NCBI RefSeq assembly: GCF_003591515.1
Contig: NZ_QZCG01000018.1
Coordinates: forward strand, 18,568 to 82,567
Source of the DNA: Paracoccus onubensis
GTDB lineage: Bacteria; Pseudomonadota; Alphaproteobacteria; Rhodobacterales; Rhodobacteraceae
DNA length: 64,000 nucleotides
Direction of reading: 5' to 3'
The position numbers and the translations under genes were made by a program. Positions 50,874-60,410 of the stretch are shown one piece after another; within the stretch, counting starts at the first letter, position 1, and every line of letters starts with the position of its first letter. The notes under the pieces were generated by a model, which worked only from the letters and a program-made list of their open reading frames with translations, had not been told where the DNA came from and made no database searches.

Positions 50874-53577
50874 ACGTCTTCTGCGCCTTTCCGGGCTGGA
50901 GCCCTTTGTCCTGACCTCTGACATTCCCTTCGTGAATGTCGGGGAACGCACGAATGTCACCGGCTCGGCCCGTTTTCGCAAGCTGATCAAGGAACGCGAC
51001 TACGCCACGGCGCTGGAAGTCGCCCGCGATCAGGTCGAGAACGGTGCCCAGATCATCGATATCAACATGGATGAGGGGCTGATCGATTCGAAAGCCGTGA
51101 TGGTCGAGTTCCTGAATCTTCTTGCGGCTGAACCCGATATCGCCCGCGTCCCGATCATGCTGGACAGTTCCAAATGGGAGGTAATCGAGGCCGGGCTGCA
51201 ATGCGTGCAGGGCAAATCCGTCGTGAACTCGATCAGCCTCAAGGAAGGCGAGGAACAGTTCCGCCATCATGCCGGGCTCTGTCTGGCCTATGGTGCGGCG
51301 GTGGTCGTCATGGCCTTCGACGAATCCGGACAGGCCGACACGTTCGAACGCAAGACCGAGATCTGCGCCCGCGCCTATAAGATTCTGACCGAGGAAATCG
51401 GGTTCCCGCCCGAGGACATCATTTTCGACCCGAATATCTTCGCCATCGCGACCGGGATCGAAGAACATAACAATTACGGCGTGGATTTCATCGAGGCGGC
51501 CCGCTGGATCCGCCAGAACCTGCCACATGCTCATATTTCGGGCGGCGTCTCGAACCTGTCCTTCAGCTTTCGCGGCAATGAGCCCGTGCGCGAGGCGATG
51601 CACGCGGTGTTCCTGTATCACGCCATTCAGGCCGGGATGGATATGGGCATCGTCAATGCCGGACAGCTTGCGGTCTACGATCAGATCGACGCCGAGTTGC
51701 GCGAGGCTTGCGAGGATGTCGTTCTGAACCGTCGCGACGACGCCACCGAGCGGCTTTTGGAAATAGCCGAAAAATACCGTGGCGAGGCTGGTGGCCCCAA
51801 ACGTGAGAAAGACCTGTCATGGCGCGAATTTTCAGTCGAAAAGCGGCTGGAGCATGCGCTTGTCAATGGCATTGTCGAATATGTCGAAGCCGACACCGAA
51901 GAGGCCCGCCTGCAAGCCACCCGGCCGCTTGACGTGATCGAAGGACCGCTGATGGCCGGTATGAATGTCGTCGGTGACCTGTTTGGCGCGGGCAAGATGT
52001 TCCTGCCGCAGGTGGTCAAATCCGCCCGTGTCATGAAACAGGCCGTCGCCGTATTGCTGCCCTATATGGAGGAGGAAAAGCGCCTGAACGGCGGCAGTGA
52101 CCGCGAAACTGCGGGCAAGGTGCTGATGGCCACGGTCAAGGGCGATGTACACGATATCGGCAAGAATATCGTCGGCGTCGTCCTGGCCTGCAACAATTAC
52201 GAGGTGATCGATCTTGGCGTGATGGTGCCCTCGCAGAAAATCCTTGAGGTCGCGCGCGAACAGAATGTCGACGCGATCGGCCTTTCCGGCCTGATCACCC
52301 CGTCTCTGGACGAGATGGTGCATGTCGCCTCGGAGATGGAGCGTGAGGGTTTCAATATCCCGCTGCTGATCGGTGGGGCAACGACCTCGAAGACCCATAC
52401 CGCGGTCAAGATTTCTCCGCAGTATCAGAAGAACACGGCGATCTATGTCACCGATGCCAGCCGGGCCGTCGGTGTCGTGTCATCGCTGTTGAGCCCCTCG
52501 CAGCAAAAAGCTTATATCGAGAATATCCGCGCCGAATATCTGGATGTGGCCGAACGGCATGAACGCTCGGAAGCGGCCAAAAAACGGCTGCCTTTGGCCG
52601 ATGCGCGGGCAAACGCCCTTAAGCTGGACTGGGCCGGCTTCGCGGCGCATACCCCCTCTTTCACCGGTACGCGCATCATCGATGACTGGAATTTGCAGGA
52701 TATCGCCCGCTATATCGACTGGACGCCATTCTTCCAGACATGGGAAATGAAAGGCGTCTATCCCCGCATCCTCGATGACGAGAAACAGGGCGAGGCTGCC
52801 CGTGCCCTGTTCGCCGAGGCTCAGGAAATGCTTGCCCGCATCATCGACGGAAACTGGTTCCGCCCCCGTGCCGTGGTCGGTTTCTGGCCTGCCAATTCCG
52901 TAGGCGACGATATCCGTCTTTATACCGGCGAGGATCGGACAGAGACCCTGACCATGCTGCACACCCTGCGGCAGCAGGTGTGGAAACGCGGTAACCGTCC
53001 GAATGTGGCGCTGTCGGATTTCGTCGCGCCGGAAGGAGCCGGGCCGGATTATGTCGGCGGCTTCGTGGTCACGGCAGGACCCGAGGAATCCGAGATCGCC
53101 ACCCGGTTCGAGCGCGCGAATGACGATTATTCCTCGATCATGGTCAAGGCGCTGGCCGACCGTTTCGCCGAAGCCATGGCCGAGATGCTGCATGAACGTG
53201 TGCGCCGCGAATTATGGGGTTATGCGCCGGACGAGAATCTTGGCAATGCCGACCTGATTGCCGAGCGTTATGACGGTATCCGCCCTGCTCCCGGCTATCC
53301 TGCCCAACCGGATCACACCGAGAAGCTGACCCTGTTCAACCTGCTTGACGCCACCAATGCAACGGGCGTCGAACTGACTGAAAGCATGGCGATGTGGCCG
53401 GGTTCGTCGGTGTCCGGATTCTATATCGGACATCCCGAGGCTTACTATTTCGGTGTCGCCAAGGTCGAAGAGGATCAGGTTCGGGATTACGCCACCCGCA
53501 AAGGGATGTCGCTAAAGGAAACGGAACGCTGGCTGGCCCCGATCCTCAATTACATCCGCAAGGATGCGGTTGCCTGA
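50866..53577 (+). CDS. metH: methionine synthase, folate/cobalamin/activation subunit (split MetH, C-terminal part)
   Basis: This 903-residue chain carries the remaining MetH domains: the pterin-binding domain (FVNVGERTNVTGSARFRKL near 22-40), the cobalamin cap and the B12-binding domain (GDVHDIGKNIVG, with the axial His at 429), and the AdoMet reactivation domain (FWPANSVGDDIRLYTG and the terminal GFYIGHPEAYYFGVAKVEEDQ). It transfers the methyl group of methyltetrahydrofolate to homocysteine held by the partner chain. The ATG at 50866 overlaps the N-terminal chain's stop; an earlier frame start lies inside that gene and is rejected. All domains after the split look complete. Confidence 0.94.
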   Translation: MPERLLRLSGLEPFVLTSDIPFVNVGERTNVTGSARFRKLIKERDYATALEVARDQVENGAQIIDINMDEGLIDSKAVMVEFLNLLAAEPDIARVPIMLDSSKWEVIEAGLQCVQGKSVVNSISLKEGEEQFRHHAGLCLAYGAAVVVMAFDESGQADTFERKTEICARAYKILTEEIGFPPEDIIFDPNIFAIATGIEEHNNYGVDFIEAARWIRQNLPHAHISGGVSNLSFSFRGNEPVREAMHAVFLYHAIQAGMDMGIVNAGQLAVYDQIDAELREACEDVVLNRRDDATERLLEIAEKYRGEAGGPKREKDLSWREFSVEKRLEHALVNGIVEYVEADTEEARLQATRPLDVIEGPLMAGMNVVGDLFGAGKMFLPQVVKSARVMKQAVAVLLPYMEEEKRLNGGSDRETAGKVLMATVKGDVHDIGKNIVGVVLACNNYEVIDLGVMVPSQKILEVAREQNVDAIGLSGLITPSLDEMVHVASEMEREGFNIPLLIGGATTSKTHTAVKISPQYQKNTAIYVTDASRAVGVVSSLLSPSQQKAYIENIRAEYLDVAERHERSEAAKKRLPLADARANALKLDWAGFAAHTPSFTGTRIIDDWNLQDIARYIDWTPFFQTWEMKGVYPRILDDEKQGEAARALFAEAQEMLARIIDGNWFRPRAVVGFWPANSVGDDIRLYTGEDRTETLTMLHTLRQQVWKRGNRPNVALSDFVAPEGAGPDYVGGFVVTAGPEESEIATRFERANDDYSSIMVKALADRFAEAMAEMLHERVRRELWGYAPDENLGNADLIAERYDGIRPAPGYPAQPDHTEKLTLFNLLDATNATGVELTESMAMWPGSSVSGFYIGHPEAYYFGVAKVEEDQVRDYATRKGMSLKETERWLAPILNYIRKDAVA

Positions 53578-53612
53578 CAGGCAGCCATCGCCATGACCGA
53601 GGATGACGGAAC

Positions 53613-53633
53613 CCGGGGGAAACGATCCCCCGG
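53613..53633. terminator. hairpin between convergent metH and gbcB
   Basis: CCGGGGGA (53613-53620) and TCCCCCGG (53626-53633) form an 8-base stem with a 5-base loop. It lies in the 63-base gap between two converging genes and could terminate both, though no T-run follows. Confidence 0.5.
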
Positions 53634-53640
53634 TGCCGTG

Positions 53641-54717
53641 TCAGATATCCACAACGACCTTTCCAATCGGGTTCGAGCAACAGGCCAGGATATACCCCGC
53701 CTCGATATCCTCATCCGATATGCCGCCGTTATGGACCATATGCACCTCGCCTTCGAGCTTGCGGGTCTTGCAGGTACCGCACAGGCCGAATGTACAGCCC
53801 GAGGGGATATTCAGTCCGCTTGCCTTGGCAACGGCCAGAACGGTATCGGTCTCGTTGCAGCGCGCACTGACCCCCGACGCGGCAAATACAAGCTCTGATT
53901 TGGATTCCACGTCCGGAACGACATCGTCCAGATCCGGTGCCTCGGCCTCGGTTTCGACCGGCGCGCCGAAGCTTTCCTGATGATAATGATCCATGTCGAA
54001 GCCAAGCGAGATCAGGATATCGCGCACCGCCTGCATGAAGGGCTCGGGGCCGCAGCAGAACACCTCTCGCTCAAGGTAATCGGGCGCCATGAGACCTAGC
54101 ATCAACTGGCTGATTCTGCCCCGATAACCGTGCCATGACTGAAACTCGTCATGCTCTTCGACGGTGATATGCAACTGCAGACCGGATTCCCGGTTTGCCA
54201 TGTGATGCAACTGTTCCTTGAAGATCACATCGGATGGACGCCGGGCTGCATGGAGAAAAGCGACATCGGGTTTCTTCCCCGAATCCCACAGCCATGTCGT
54301 CATCGACATCATCGGCGTGATTCCGGAACCGGCAGAAATGAAAAGATATTTCTCACCCGGATGCCGCTGAAGGCTGAAAATCCCGGCAGGACCGTACGCC
54401 TTGACCTGCATTCCCGGCTTCAGGTTATCCATCATCCACCGGGTCGCGATCGAATTGGGCTGCGCCTTCGCGGTGATCGAGACATACATCGGCCGCGAAG
54501 GCGAAGAAGAAAGCGTATAGGTTCGCTGCACATTCCCGCCCGGCACGGGCAGGTCCAGCGTGATGAACTGCCCCGGCTCGTAATCGAACCAGGCACCGGA
54601 CGGCGCGCGAAAGGTAAATGTCGCGGTATCCGCCGTTTCCGGCACCATCTGGGTAAATTCCAGAAGCTCGGAATCGTCCCACGGCTCGGCCGACCAGTTT
54701 ATACGCTGCTTGACCAT
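53641..54717 (-). CDS. gbcB: glycine betaine monooxygenase reductase subunit (GbcB-like)
   Basis: This 358-residue flavin/iron-sulfur reductase feeds electrons to the Rieske oxygenase encoded upstream. It has an FNR-type FAD domain (PGQFITLDLPVPGG, RTYTLSSSPS), an NAD domain (YLFISAGSGITPMMSM, FCCGPEPFMQAV), and a C-terminal plant-type 2Fe-2S domain with cysteines in GCTFGLCGTCKTRKLEG and CCSNP. Pairing with a GbcA-type oxygenase marks it as GbcB, acting in demethylation of glycine betaine to dimethylglycine. The gap to gbcA is only three bases. Confidence 0.88.
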   Translation of the reverse strand: MVKQRINWSAEPWDDSELLEFTQMVPETADTATFTFRAPSGAWFDYEPGQFITLDLPVPGGNVQRTYTLSSSPSRPMYVSITAKAQPNSIATRWMMDNLKPGMQVKAYGPAGIFSLQRHPGEKYLFISAGSGITPMMSMTTWLWDSGKKPDVAFLHAARRPSDVIFKEQLHHMANRESGLQLHITVEEHDEFQSWHGYRGRISQLMLGLMAPDYLEREVFCCGPEPFMQAVRDILISLGFDMDHYHQESFGAPVETEAEAPDLDDVVPDVESKSELVFAASGVSARCNETDTVLAVAKASGLNIPSGCTFGLCGTCKTRKLEGEVHMVHNGGISDEDIEAGYILACCSNPIGKVVVDI

Positions 54718-54720
54718 TAC

Positions 54721-55953
54721 CTACTCCGCCGCCGTCTGCAACGCCAGCCGGCTGCTCATTACTCCGCAATACCAGTCGATCAGATGCAGAACCCCCATTT
54801 CCTGCCGCGGAGAATAAGGACCGGGCTCATAGGCCGGACTCAGGATGCCGGCCTGATTTTCTTCGACCACCTGACGATCTTCGTCATTTGTCGCCAGCCA
54901 GACTTCGGTCAGCTTGGCCAGGTCGTAATCCTTCCCTTCCTCGGCATCCTTGTGGACCAGCCATTTGGTCGTGACTTCGGTTTCCGTCGGGCTGATCGGC
55001 AGGATTCTGAAGAGGATGGCATGATCGGGCAAAAGATGGTTCCAGCTGGTCGGGAAATGATAGAACATCAGCGACCCGGCATCGTTCCACGGAATCGTTC
55101 CCATCCGCCGGGCGACGGCGGCCTTGCCCGACATGGTGAAGCTTTCCTGATGATCCATCAGCGGCACCCGCGCCATGCGCCATTGCAGATCCGGCGCGCT
55201 CACGAAACGGGAGGGCAACCGGGCGGCGTCGCAGCGGTCCCAATGTTCCAGAATGATGTCGCTGGCGGAATGCGGCCCCTCCATCACCGTCATTTCGGGA
55301 TCTTCCGAATAGGTCCGGCAAAGCGAAGGATGCGAGCCGCCGCAATGATAACATTCGCGGTTATTCTCCATCACCAGCTTCCAGTTGCCCTTCTCGATGA
55401 TGGTCGAGCTGAACGCAACCTTGGAATCTGCAAGCCCGCTGGGGGTGAGATAGGTCATCAGATTCTGGGCAAGCTCATTGATGGCAGGGGGGATTTGCGC
55501 AAGGCAGATGAAAACCATGCCGCCCAGATCGACGCAATGAACCGGTTTCAACCCGAATTTCGCCGGATCGAACCCCTCACCCATATCGCGCGCATAAAGG
55601 AGTTTGCCGTCCAGATCATAGGTCCACTGATGATATGGGCAGACCAGTTTGGGACCGGTGCCATTGGTCTTGGGACAAAGCCGCTGCCCCCGATGCCGGC
55701 AGACATTGTGGAAGGCACGAATACGGCCATCGGCACCCCTGACGACGATCACCGGATATTGTCCGACATTCAGCGTAACAAGATTGCCGGTCGAGGGAAT
55801 CTCGCAGGAAGGCAGCGCGAACAGCCATTCGCGATACCAGATTTGCTCCAGATCATCCTGATATGCCTGTTGGCTGCAGTAAAGATCGCGCGGCAACGAG
55901 AAGCCGGGCTTTCGGGCCGCGATCAGTTCGGCGGTAGAGTGTGCTGTGATCAT
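54721..55953 (-). CDS. gbcA: glycine betaine monooxygenase oxygenase subunit (GbcA-like)
   Basis: This 410-residue Rieske oxygenase has the 2Fe-2S ligands C85-H87 (NVCRHRGQ) and C105-H108 (VCPYHQW), and the mononuclear iron site in ENNRECYHCGGSHPSL (H203, H208). This sequence and the partner gbcB point to glycine betaine; related stachydrine demethylases are the main alternative. I take the ATG at 55953 (AGG six bases ahead); a run of earlier Met codons would add up to 19 residues. Its product is dimethylglycine, feeding glycine and one-carbon units, next to metH. Confidence 0.88.
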   Translation of the reverse strand: MITAHSTAELIAARKPGFSLPRDLYCSQQAYQDDLEQIWYREWLFALPSCEIPSTGNLVTLNVGQYPVIVVRGADGRIRAFHNVCRHRGQRLCPKTNGTGPKLVCPYHQWTYDLDGKLLYARDMGEGFDPAKFGLKPVHCVDLGGMVFICLAQIPPAINELAQNLMTYLTPSGLADSKVAFSSTIIEKGNWKLVMENNRECYHCGGSHPSLCRTYSEDPEMTVMEGPHSASDIILEHWDRCDAARLPSRFVSAPDLQWRMARVPLMDHQESFTMSGKAAVARRMGTIPWNDAGSLMFYHFPTSWNHLLPDHAILFRILPISPTETEVTTKWLVHKDAEEGKDYDLAKLTEVWLATNDEDRQVVEENQAGILSPAYEPGPYSPRQEMGVLHLIDWYCGVMSSRLALQTAAE

Positions 55954-56094
55954 CACGTACCTGGCTTGTGACATGCGCATCATGCGCGACTTGGTTGACG
56001 CAGGCTCCACGACCGCTGAGTCGTACTGCCTGTTTTACCAATCTAACCTCTGCAGCCGGGCCATAAGGACAATTTGCGACACAACATTGACGGA

Positions 56095-57627
56095 TTAAGA
56101 CACGTGGCGCGCAGCGTTATTCACGTCTGCTTGTGCAGCGAACGGCAGGGCTTCAGCCCCGTCCCCATCCACGGGCATTTGCGGATGAACCGGCCGCGCA
56201 TATTGATCGTGATAGCGGATGATATCGTCTTCTTCCAGATAAACACCGGTCTGCACCTCGATCAGGATGACCGGTACCTTGCCCGGATTCGTCATCCGGT
56301 GAACCGCGCCCAGCGGCACATAAACGGACTCGTTTTCGCTCACCAGCCGCAGGTCGTCATTGATCGTCACCTGAGCGGTTCCGGAAACGACCACCCAATG
56401 CTCTGACCGGTGCATGTGCTTTTGCAGCGAAAGCGACGCACCCGGTTCGACCATGATGCGCTTGACCTGAAACCGATCAGCGCGCGCCAGCGTCTCATAC
56501 CACCCCCAGGGGCGGTGTTCCCTCGGAAATGCGACGGCCTGTTTGCGCCGTTTCGCGGCGAGCGCATCAACGGCCAGACGCACATCCTGCGCCCGTTTCA
56601 AATCCGCCACCAGAACCGCGTCGCTTGTGGCCACGACGATCATATCCCGCAATCCGATGCCGACGACCTGCAAATCGTCGCCCCCCGAACGCAATAACAC
56701 ATTCCGGCAATCTATCGCGGTAGCGCCCTCATCCGCGACAACTGCATTTCCGGTCGGACAGGCCGCCACCGCCTCATGCCAGACGGAATCCCATCCACCG
56801 AGATCGGCCCAGTGGCAAGAAAGGCGGCAGACCGCAATATTCCCGGATTTTTCCATGATCGCATAATCAATCGAGCGATCCGGCAATTCCCGCCACGGCT
56901 CATCCCCAAGCCACAGAAAATCAGTATCATGTCGGGCAAGATCAAGAGAGGCCTGAACCGGCGACAGAAATTCCGGCGCATGGTTTCGGAATTCGTCGAT
57001 CATGGCCTGCGCCTGGAACAGGAATATCCCCGCATTCCACAGACAATTGCCATCGGCCAGGAGATCCGCCGCGCGATCGGTTGCCGGTTTCTCGATAAAG
57101 CGGCGCACCATCTGAAAATCGCCTTCCTGATCGGCCAGTTCCAGATAACCATAGGCGGATGCCGGACGGTCTGGCCGGACACCGAAAACGACGATCCGGC
57201 CGGTTTTCACAATTTCCACCGCCTTCGTCACAATTGCCGAAAACGCGGCTGAATCCGAAATCATGTGATCCGATGGCGCGACCAGAACCAGACCAAGAGG
57301 GTTCCCCGAGGCGACCATTTGCGCGGCAGCCAATATGGCCGGAGCGGTATTCCGACCCACAGGCTCGACAACGATTGTCGCGCCCGAAACGCCGGTTTGC
57401 TCAAGCTGCCCGGCAACGATGAACCGGAAATCTGCATTCGTCATGACGATTGGTGGTGCATAGACTGGCCCGGCGAGGCGGCGAACCGCCGCCTGAAAAA
57501 GCGTTTCATCGCCCGTAATTGAAGAAAATTGCTTGGGGAATGTCTTGCGTGAAACGGGCCAAAGCCGCGTGCCGGAACCTCCTGCCAGCAATACAGGGGT
57601 GATTTTCCCCGAAACATGATCCTTCAT
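56095..57627 (-). CDS. mannose-1-phosphate guanylyltransferase / mannose-6-phosphate isomerase
   Basis: This 510-residue protein combines a nucleotidyltransferase domain (GGSGTRLWPVSRKTFPKQF at 16-34, then the FIEKPA segment and GNCLWNAGIFLF) with a type II phosphomannose isomerase cupin (ending LQKHMHRSEHWVVVSGTA, then VPLGAVHRMTNPG). Such ManC/AlgA/CpsB proteins make GDP-mannose for surface polysaccharide. The ATG at 57627 is preferred to an upstream TTG. No polysaccharide cluster adjoins it in this window; the glycosyltransferase at 19.8 kb is far off. Confidence 0.93.
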   Translation of the reverse strand: MKDHVSGKITPVLLAGGSGTRLWPVSRKTFPKQFSSITGDETLFQAAVRRLAGPVYAPPIVMTNADFRFIVAGQLEQTGVSGATIVVEPVGRNTAPAILAAAQMVASGNPLGLVLVAPSDHMISDSAAFSAIVTKAVEIVKTGRIVVFGVRPDRPASAYGYLELADQEGDFQMVRRFIEKPATDRAADLLADGNCLWNAGIFLFQAQAMIDEFRNHAPEFLSPVQASLDLARHDTDFLWLGDEPWRELPDRSIDYAIMEKSGNIAVCRLSCHWADLGGWDSVWHEAVAACPTGNAVVADEGATAIDCRNVLLRSGGDDLQVVGIGLRDMIVVATSDAVLVADLKRAQDVRLAVDALAAKRRKQAVAFPREHRPWGWYETLARADRFQVKRIMVEPGASLSLQKHMHRSEHWVVVSGTAQVTINDDLRLVSENESVYVPLGAVHRMTNPGKVPVILIEVQTGVYLEEDDIIRYHDQYARPVHPQMPVDGDGAEALPFAAQADVNNAARHVS

Positions 57628-57857
57628 CGTCCAATGTCCCAATTACCCTGAACACGGCACCGCATTGCGCCTTGACAAACATGCCCGCAATCGGGTGGCC
57701 AGTGAAGGAGATCGCTACAATTTTCGGCATTATGTGGAAGTGCCGAAGAACGGAGGCGCGTACCTGTTTCGCCATTTTTCCCACCCGCCCGAACATGCCG
57801 CCCACAAGCGTTCAAGTCCTATCGCAACCTGCGGTCTGGCGCGGGGGCGAGGCAATT

Positions 57858-59054
57858 CTAGCCGCTTGACGCCAACGGCTGTTTGGACCGGGCCGCCAAT
57901 ACCCAGACCGCAAGCGCAAACCCTGCCACACCTCCCGCCAGTTTCCCAAGCAGCAACGGCAGAATGATTGTCGGCTGGAAATTCGCCGAAAAGGCCAGAT
58001 GGTCCCCGAACATGAAGGCACCGCAGACCGCGAAGGAGATCACCAGCACCTTGTCGCGCGGTGGCATGTCCTTGATCAACCTGAACATCGCCAGCACATT
58101 GGCCGAGGCGGCCAGCAGACCGGCCGTGCCTGCCGATGACAGGCCCAGCCGGGCTCCCACCCATTGCATCGGTTTTTGCAGGAAATGATTCAGCATCCAG
58201 ACCATCGGGAACGCACCGCACAGCATGATCCCGATATAGCCTGCGATTTCAAGCGCACGGAACTGGTCCTCTTCATCAGCGATGATCGGGGCGAAACCCC
58301 AGTGACCGAAAATCGAGGTGAAGAAACCGGTGAAATATTCGACGATCGAGAAAACCAGAACCAGCGTGATGGCCGCATTCATGATCCGCCCGAACCCAAG
58401 GAACAGCCGGATCATGAATGCCGGAAACAGCCGCAACCCTACTGCAAGGACCACACAGAACAGAATCAGCGGTGCGATGTTTCGCAAAACGCCCAGCATA
58501 CCCATCGCCAGTTGATAGGTCGCCTCCCCGGTGGCCGCGATCTCGGGCCGGATTGCAACCTCCATCACGCCCAGCACCAGGCAAGAGACCAGCACGCCTA
58601 TAGGGATCGACAACACGCCGCACATGATGCCAACGGCCATGAATTCATGATCTTCCTTGTCCAGCATGGCGAGCCCCACGGGGATAGTGAAGATGATTGT
58701 GGCGCCGGCCATGAATCCGGTAAGGGAGGCCATGATCCAGCCCTCGGTTGAGAGCGCAAGCTCTTTGGCCAGTTGATAACCGCCCATATCCACAGCGATG
58801 ATCGAGGTCGCCGCCATGGCCGGATCGGCATTGATTGCCTGAAAGGCAGGACTGATCACCGCCGTAACGAAGGCGGAAAGATAAGGGATCGATGCCATGA
58901 TCCCGGCCACGGGAATGAAGATATAGCCGATGGCGTGGAGACCCGCATTGAACTCTTTCCCCAACGGGCTTTCGCTGTCGATGATCGAGGCAACCGCGCC
59001 GATAATCGCTGAAATCATGATGATGTAGATAACGAATGTGCCGATATGGGCCAT
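57858..59054 (-). CDS. EutH-like membrane transporter
   Basis: This 398-residue membrane protein has about ten helices and resembles the ethanolamine permease EutH, especially in the SIIAVDMGGYQLAKELAL segment, the FTIPVGLAML loop, and a late GDHLAFSANFQP. In enteric bacteria EutH takes up ethanolamine, but the neighbouring oxidase and SDR here are not eut genes, so the substrate is open. GGGAG stands eight bases before the ATG at 59054. It is the last gene of a SDR-oxidase-transporter set on the minus strand. Confidence 0.82.
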   Translation of the reverse strand: MAHIGTFVIYIIMISAIIGAVASIIDSESPLGKEFNAGLHAIGYIFIPVAGIMASIPYLSAFVTAVISPAFQAINADPAMAATSIIAVDMGGYQLAKELALSTEGWIMASLTGFMAGATIIFTIPVGLAMLDKEDHEFMAVGIMCGVLSIPIGVLVSCLVLGVMEVAIRPEIAATGEATYQLAMGMLGVLRNIAPLILFCVVLAVGLRLFPAFMIRLFLGFGRIMNAAITLVLVFSIVEYFTGFFTSIFGHWGFAPIIADEEDQFRALEIAGYIGIMLCGAFPMVWMLNHFLQKPMQWVGARLGLSSAGTAGLLAASANVLAMFRLIKDMPPRDKVLVISFAVCGAFMFGDHLAFSANFQPTIILPLLLGKLAGGVAGFALAVWVLAARSKQPLASSG

Positions 59055-59116
59055 TGGCGAACTCCCTGTCGAGGTGAGAGGCGGGCGGATTCTTGCAGTC
59101 CGCTTCCACCGAAAGC

Positions 59117-60388
59117 TCAGCGGAAAAGCTGAGCCAGATGGTCGTTGAGATAGACCCCTTCCGGGTCCAGCTTGCGCCGCAACTCGCGGAAATCGTCGGC
59201 GCGCGGATAGATCGAGGTAACATCCTCGCCGGTCAGGAAGTGCATCTTGCCCCAATGCGGACGCGAACCAAAGCTGCGCAGGATCCGATCGACCGCACGC
59301 AGATAATCCCAGTAATCCTTGCCGGGCTCGCCCGAGACCGAGACGGTCACGCTGTCCTGCCGGTAGAAGGGACTAAGCCACGCCTCGTCACCGGCGGTGA
59401 AGCGGTATTCGATGGGATAGATCGCCTCGGGGAACTCTTCCAGCATCAGCTTGCGAACCGCGCGCACTGCATCCTTTCCGTGTTCGCGCGGTACGGCATA
59501 TTCGAGTTCGTGGAAATTCGCGATATATTCGATCGGATAGACATCCGAACTATAGGCGACTTTCTCGAATTCGGTTTCGAATGGTTCCGCGTCAGTGATG
59601 TCGATCACCTTCATTTCGCAGACATCCGTACTGCGCCCCGTCTTCGAGGTGGCCGAGGTGTCTGGCAGGCAATAACAATGCCGGCTTTCCTCATAAGGGC
59701 ACCAGAAGAAGCTGAAATGACGATGCGTCTCGGCAAGCTCGTCATGCCTCTCCATCGCGGAATCGAAATCCTCGCGCCAGATTTTCTCGTGCAGCCGGTA
59801 ACTGTCGGTCAGTTGCAGCGTCATTTCCGAAATCGCCCCTAATGTTCCCAGCGAAACACGGCTGGCAAGAAGAAGCTCGGGCGTGCTTTCATCGACGATC
59901 TGGACGGACCCATCGGGCTGGATCAGACGCATGCCAACGATGGAATCCGCCAGAACCGGCAGACTCGCGCCGGTGCCATGCGTACCGGTGGTCAACGCCC
60001 CGGCAATCGCCTGACTGTCGATATCGCCCTGATTGATCATCGACAGGCCTTCCGCCTTCAGCACCTTGACAAGATCGTTGAACGTCGTCCCGGCAGAGGC
60101 GGTCACCCTGCGTTTCTCATGATCGATGCTTTTGACGCCCTTCATATTGGCCAGCGTCAGGTGAAGCCCGTTGGTCAGGGCAACCGGTGTAAAACTGTGA
60201 CCCGAGCCGGCAACCCGGACATTAAGCCCTTTCGCTGTCGCATCGGCGATCATGGCGCATAGCTCATCTTCGCTTTGCGGCGCCCCTCTTGCGGCGCGGA
60301 CACAGGACTGGTTACCGACCCAGTTGCGCCAATGGGCGTGTTCCAGGCCGAAATCATTGATGGTCATCCCATGTGACGACGTGTTCAT
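59117..60388 (-). CDS. FAD-linked sugar-lactone/alditol-type oxidase
   Basis: This 423-residue protein has a PCMH FAD domain with VRVAGSGHSFTPVALTNG, where H64 probably binds FAD covalently, and SQAIAGALTTGTHGTG; its second half is the D-arabinono-1,4-lactone oxidase (ALO) domain (PHWGKMHFLTG). Relatives oxidise aldonolactones or alditols, reducing oxygen to peroxide. The true substrate is unknown. GGGGGAAG precedes the ATG at 60388. It sits between the SDR gene (22-base gap) and the EutH-like gene (62-base gap), which suggests one catabolic transcript. Confidence 0.87.
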   Translation of the reverse strand: MNTSSHGMTINDFGLEHAHWRNWVGNQSCVRAARGAPQSEDELCAMIADATAKGLNVRVAGSGHSFTPVALTNGLHLTLANMKGVKSIDHEKRRVTASAGTTFNDLVKVLKAEGLSMINQGDIDSQAIAGALTTGTHGTGASLPVLADSIVGMRLIQPDGSVQIVDESTPELLLASRVSLGTLGAISEMTLQLTDSYRLHEKIWREDFDSAMERHDELAETHRHFSFFWCPYEESRHCYCLPDTSATSKTGRSTDVCEMKVIDITDAEPFETEFEKVAYSSDVYPIEYIANFHELEYAVPREHGKDAVRAVRKLMLEEFPEAIYPIEYRFTAGDEAWLSPFYRQDSVTVSVSGEPGKDYWDYLRAVDRILRSFGSRPHWGKMHFLTGEDVTSIYPRADDFRELRRKLDPEGVYLNDHLAQLFR

Positions 60389-60410
60389 ATCTTCCCCCTT
60401 TGCTTCCGGA

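Noticed and set aside
55954..56094. Regulatory half-sites such as GTCGCA upstream of gbcA
   Set aside because: Only a short chance-level match to AraC/GbdR-type sites; not enough to call an operator.
57643..57857. Short frames on both strands between the guanylyltransferase and EutH-like genes
   Set aside because: None has a ribosome site or a family-like sequence; the 215-base region is probably non-coding.
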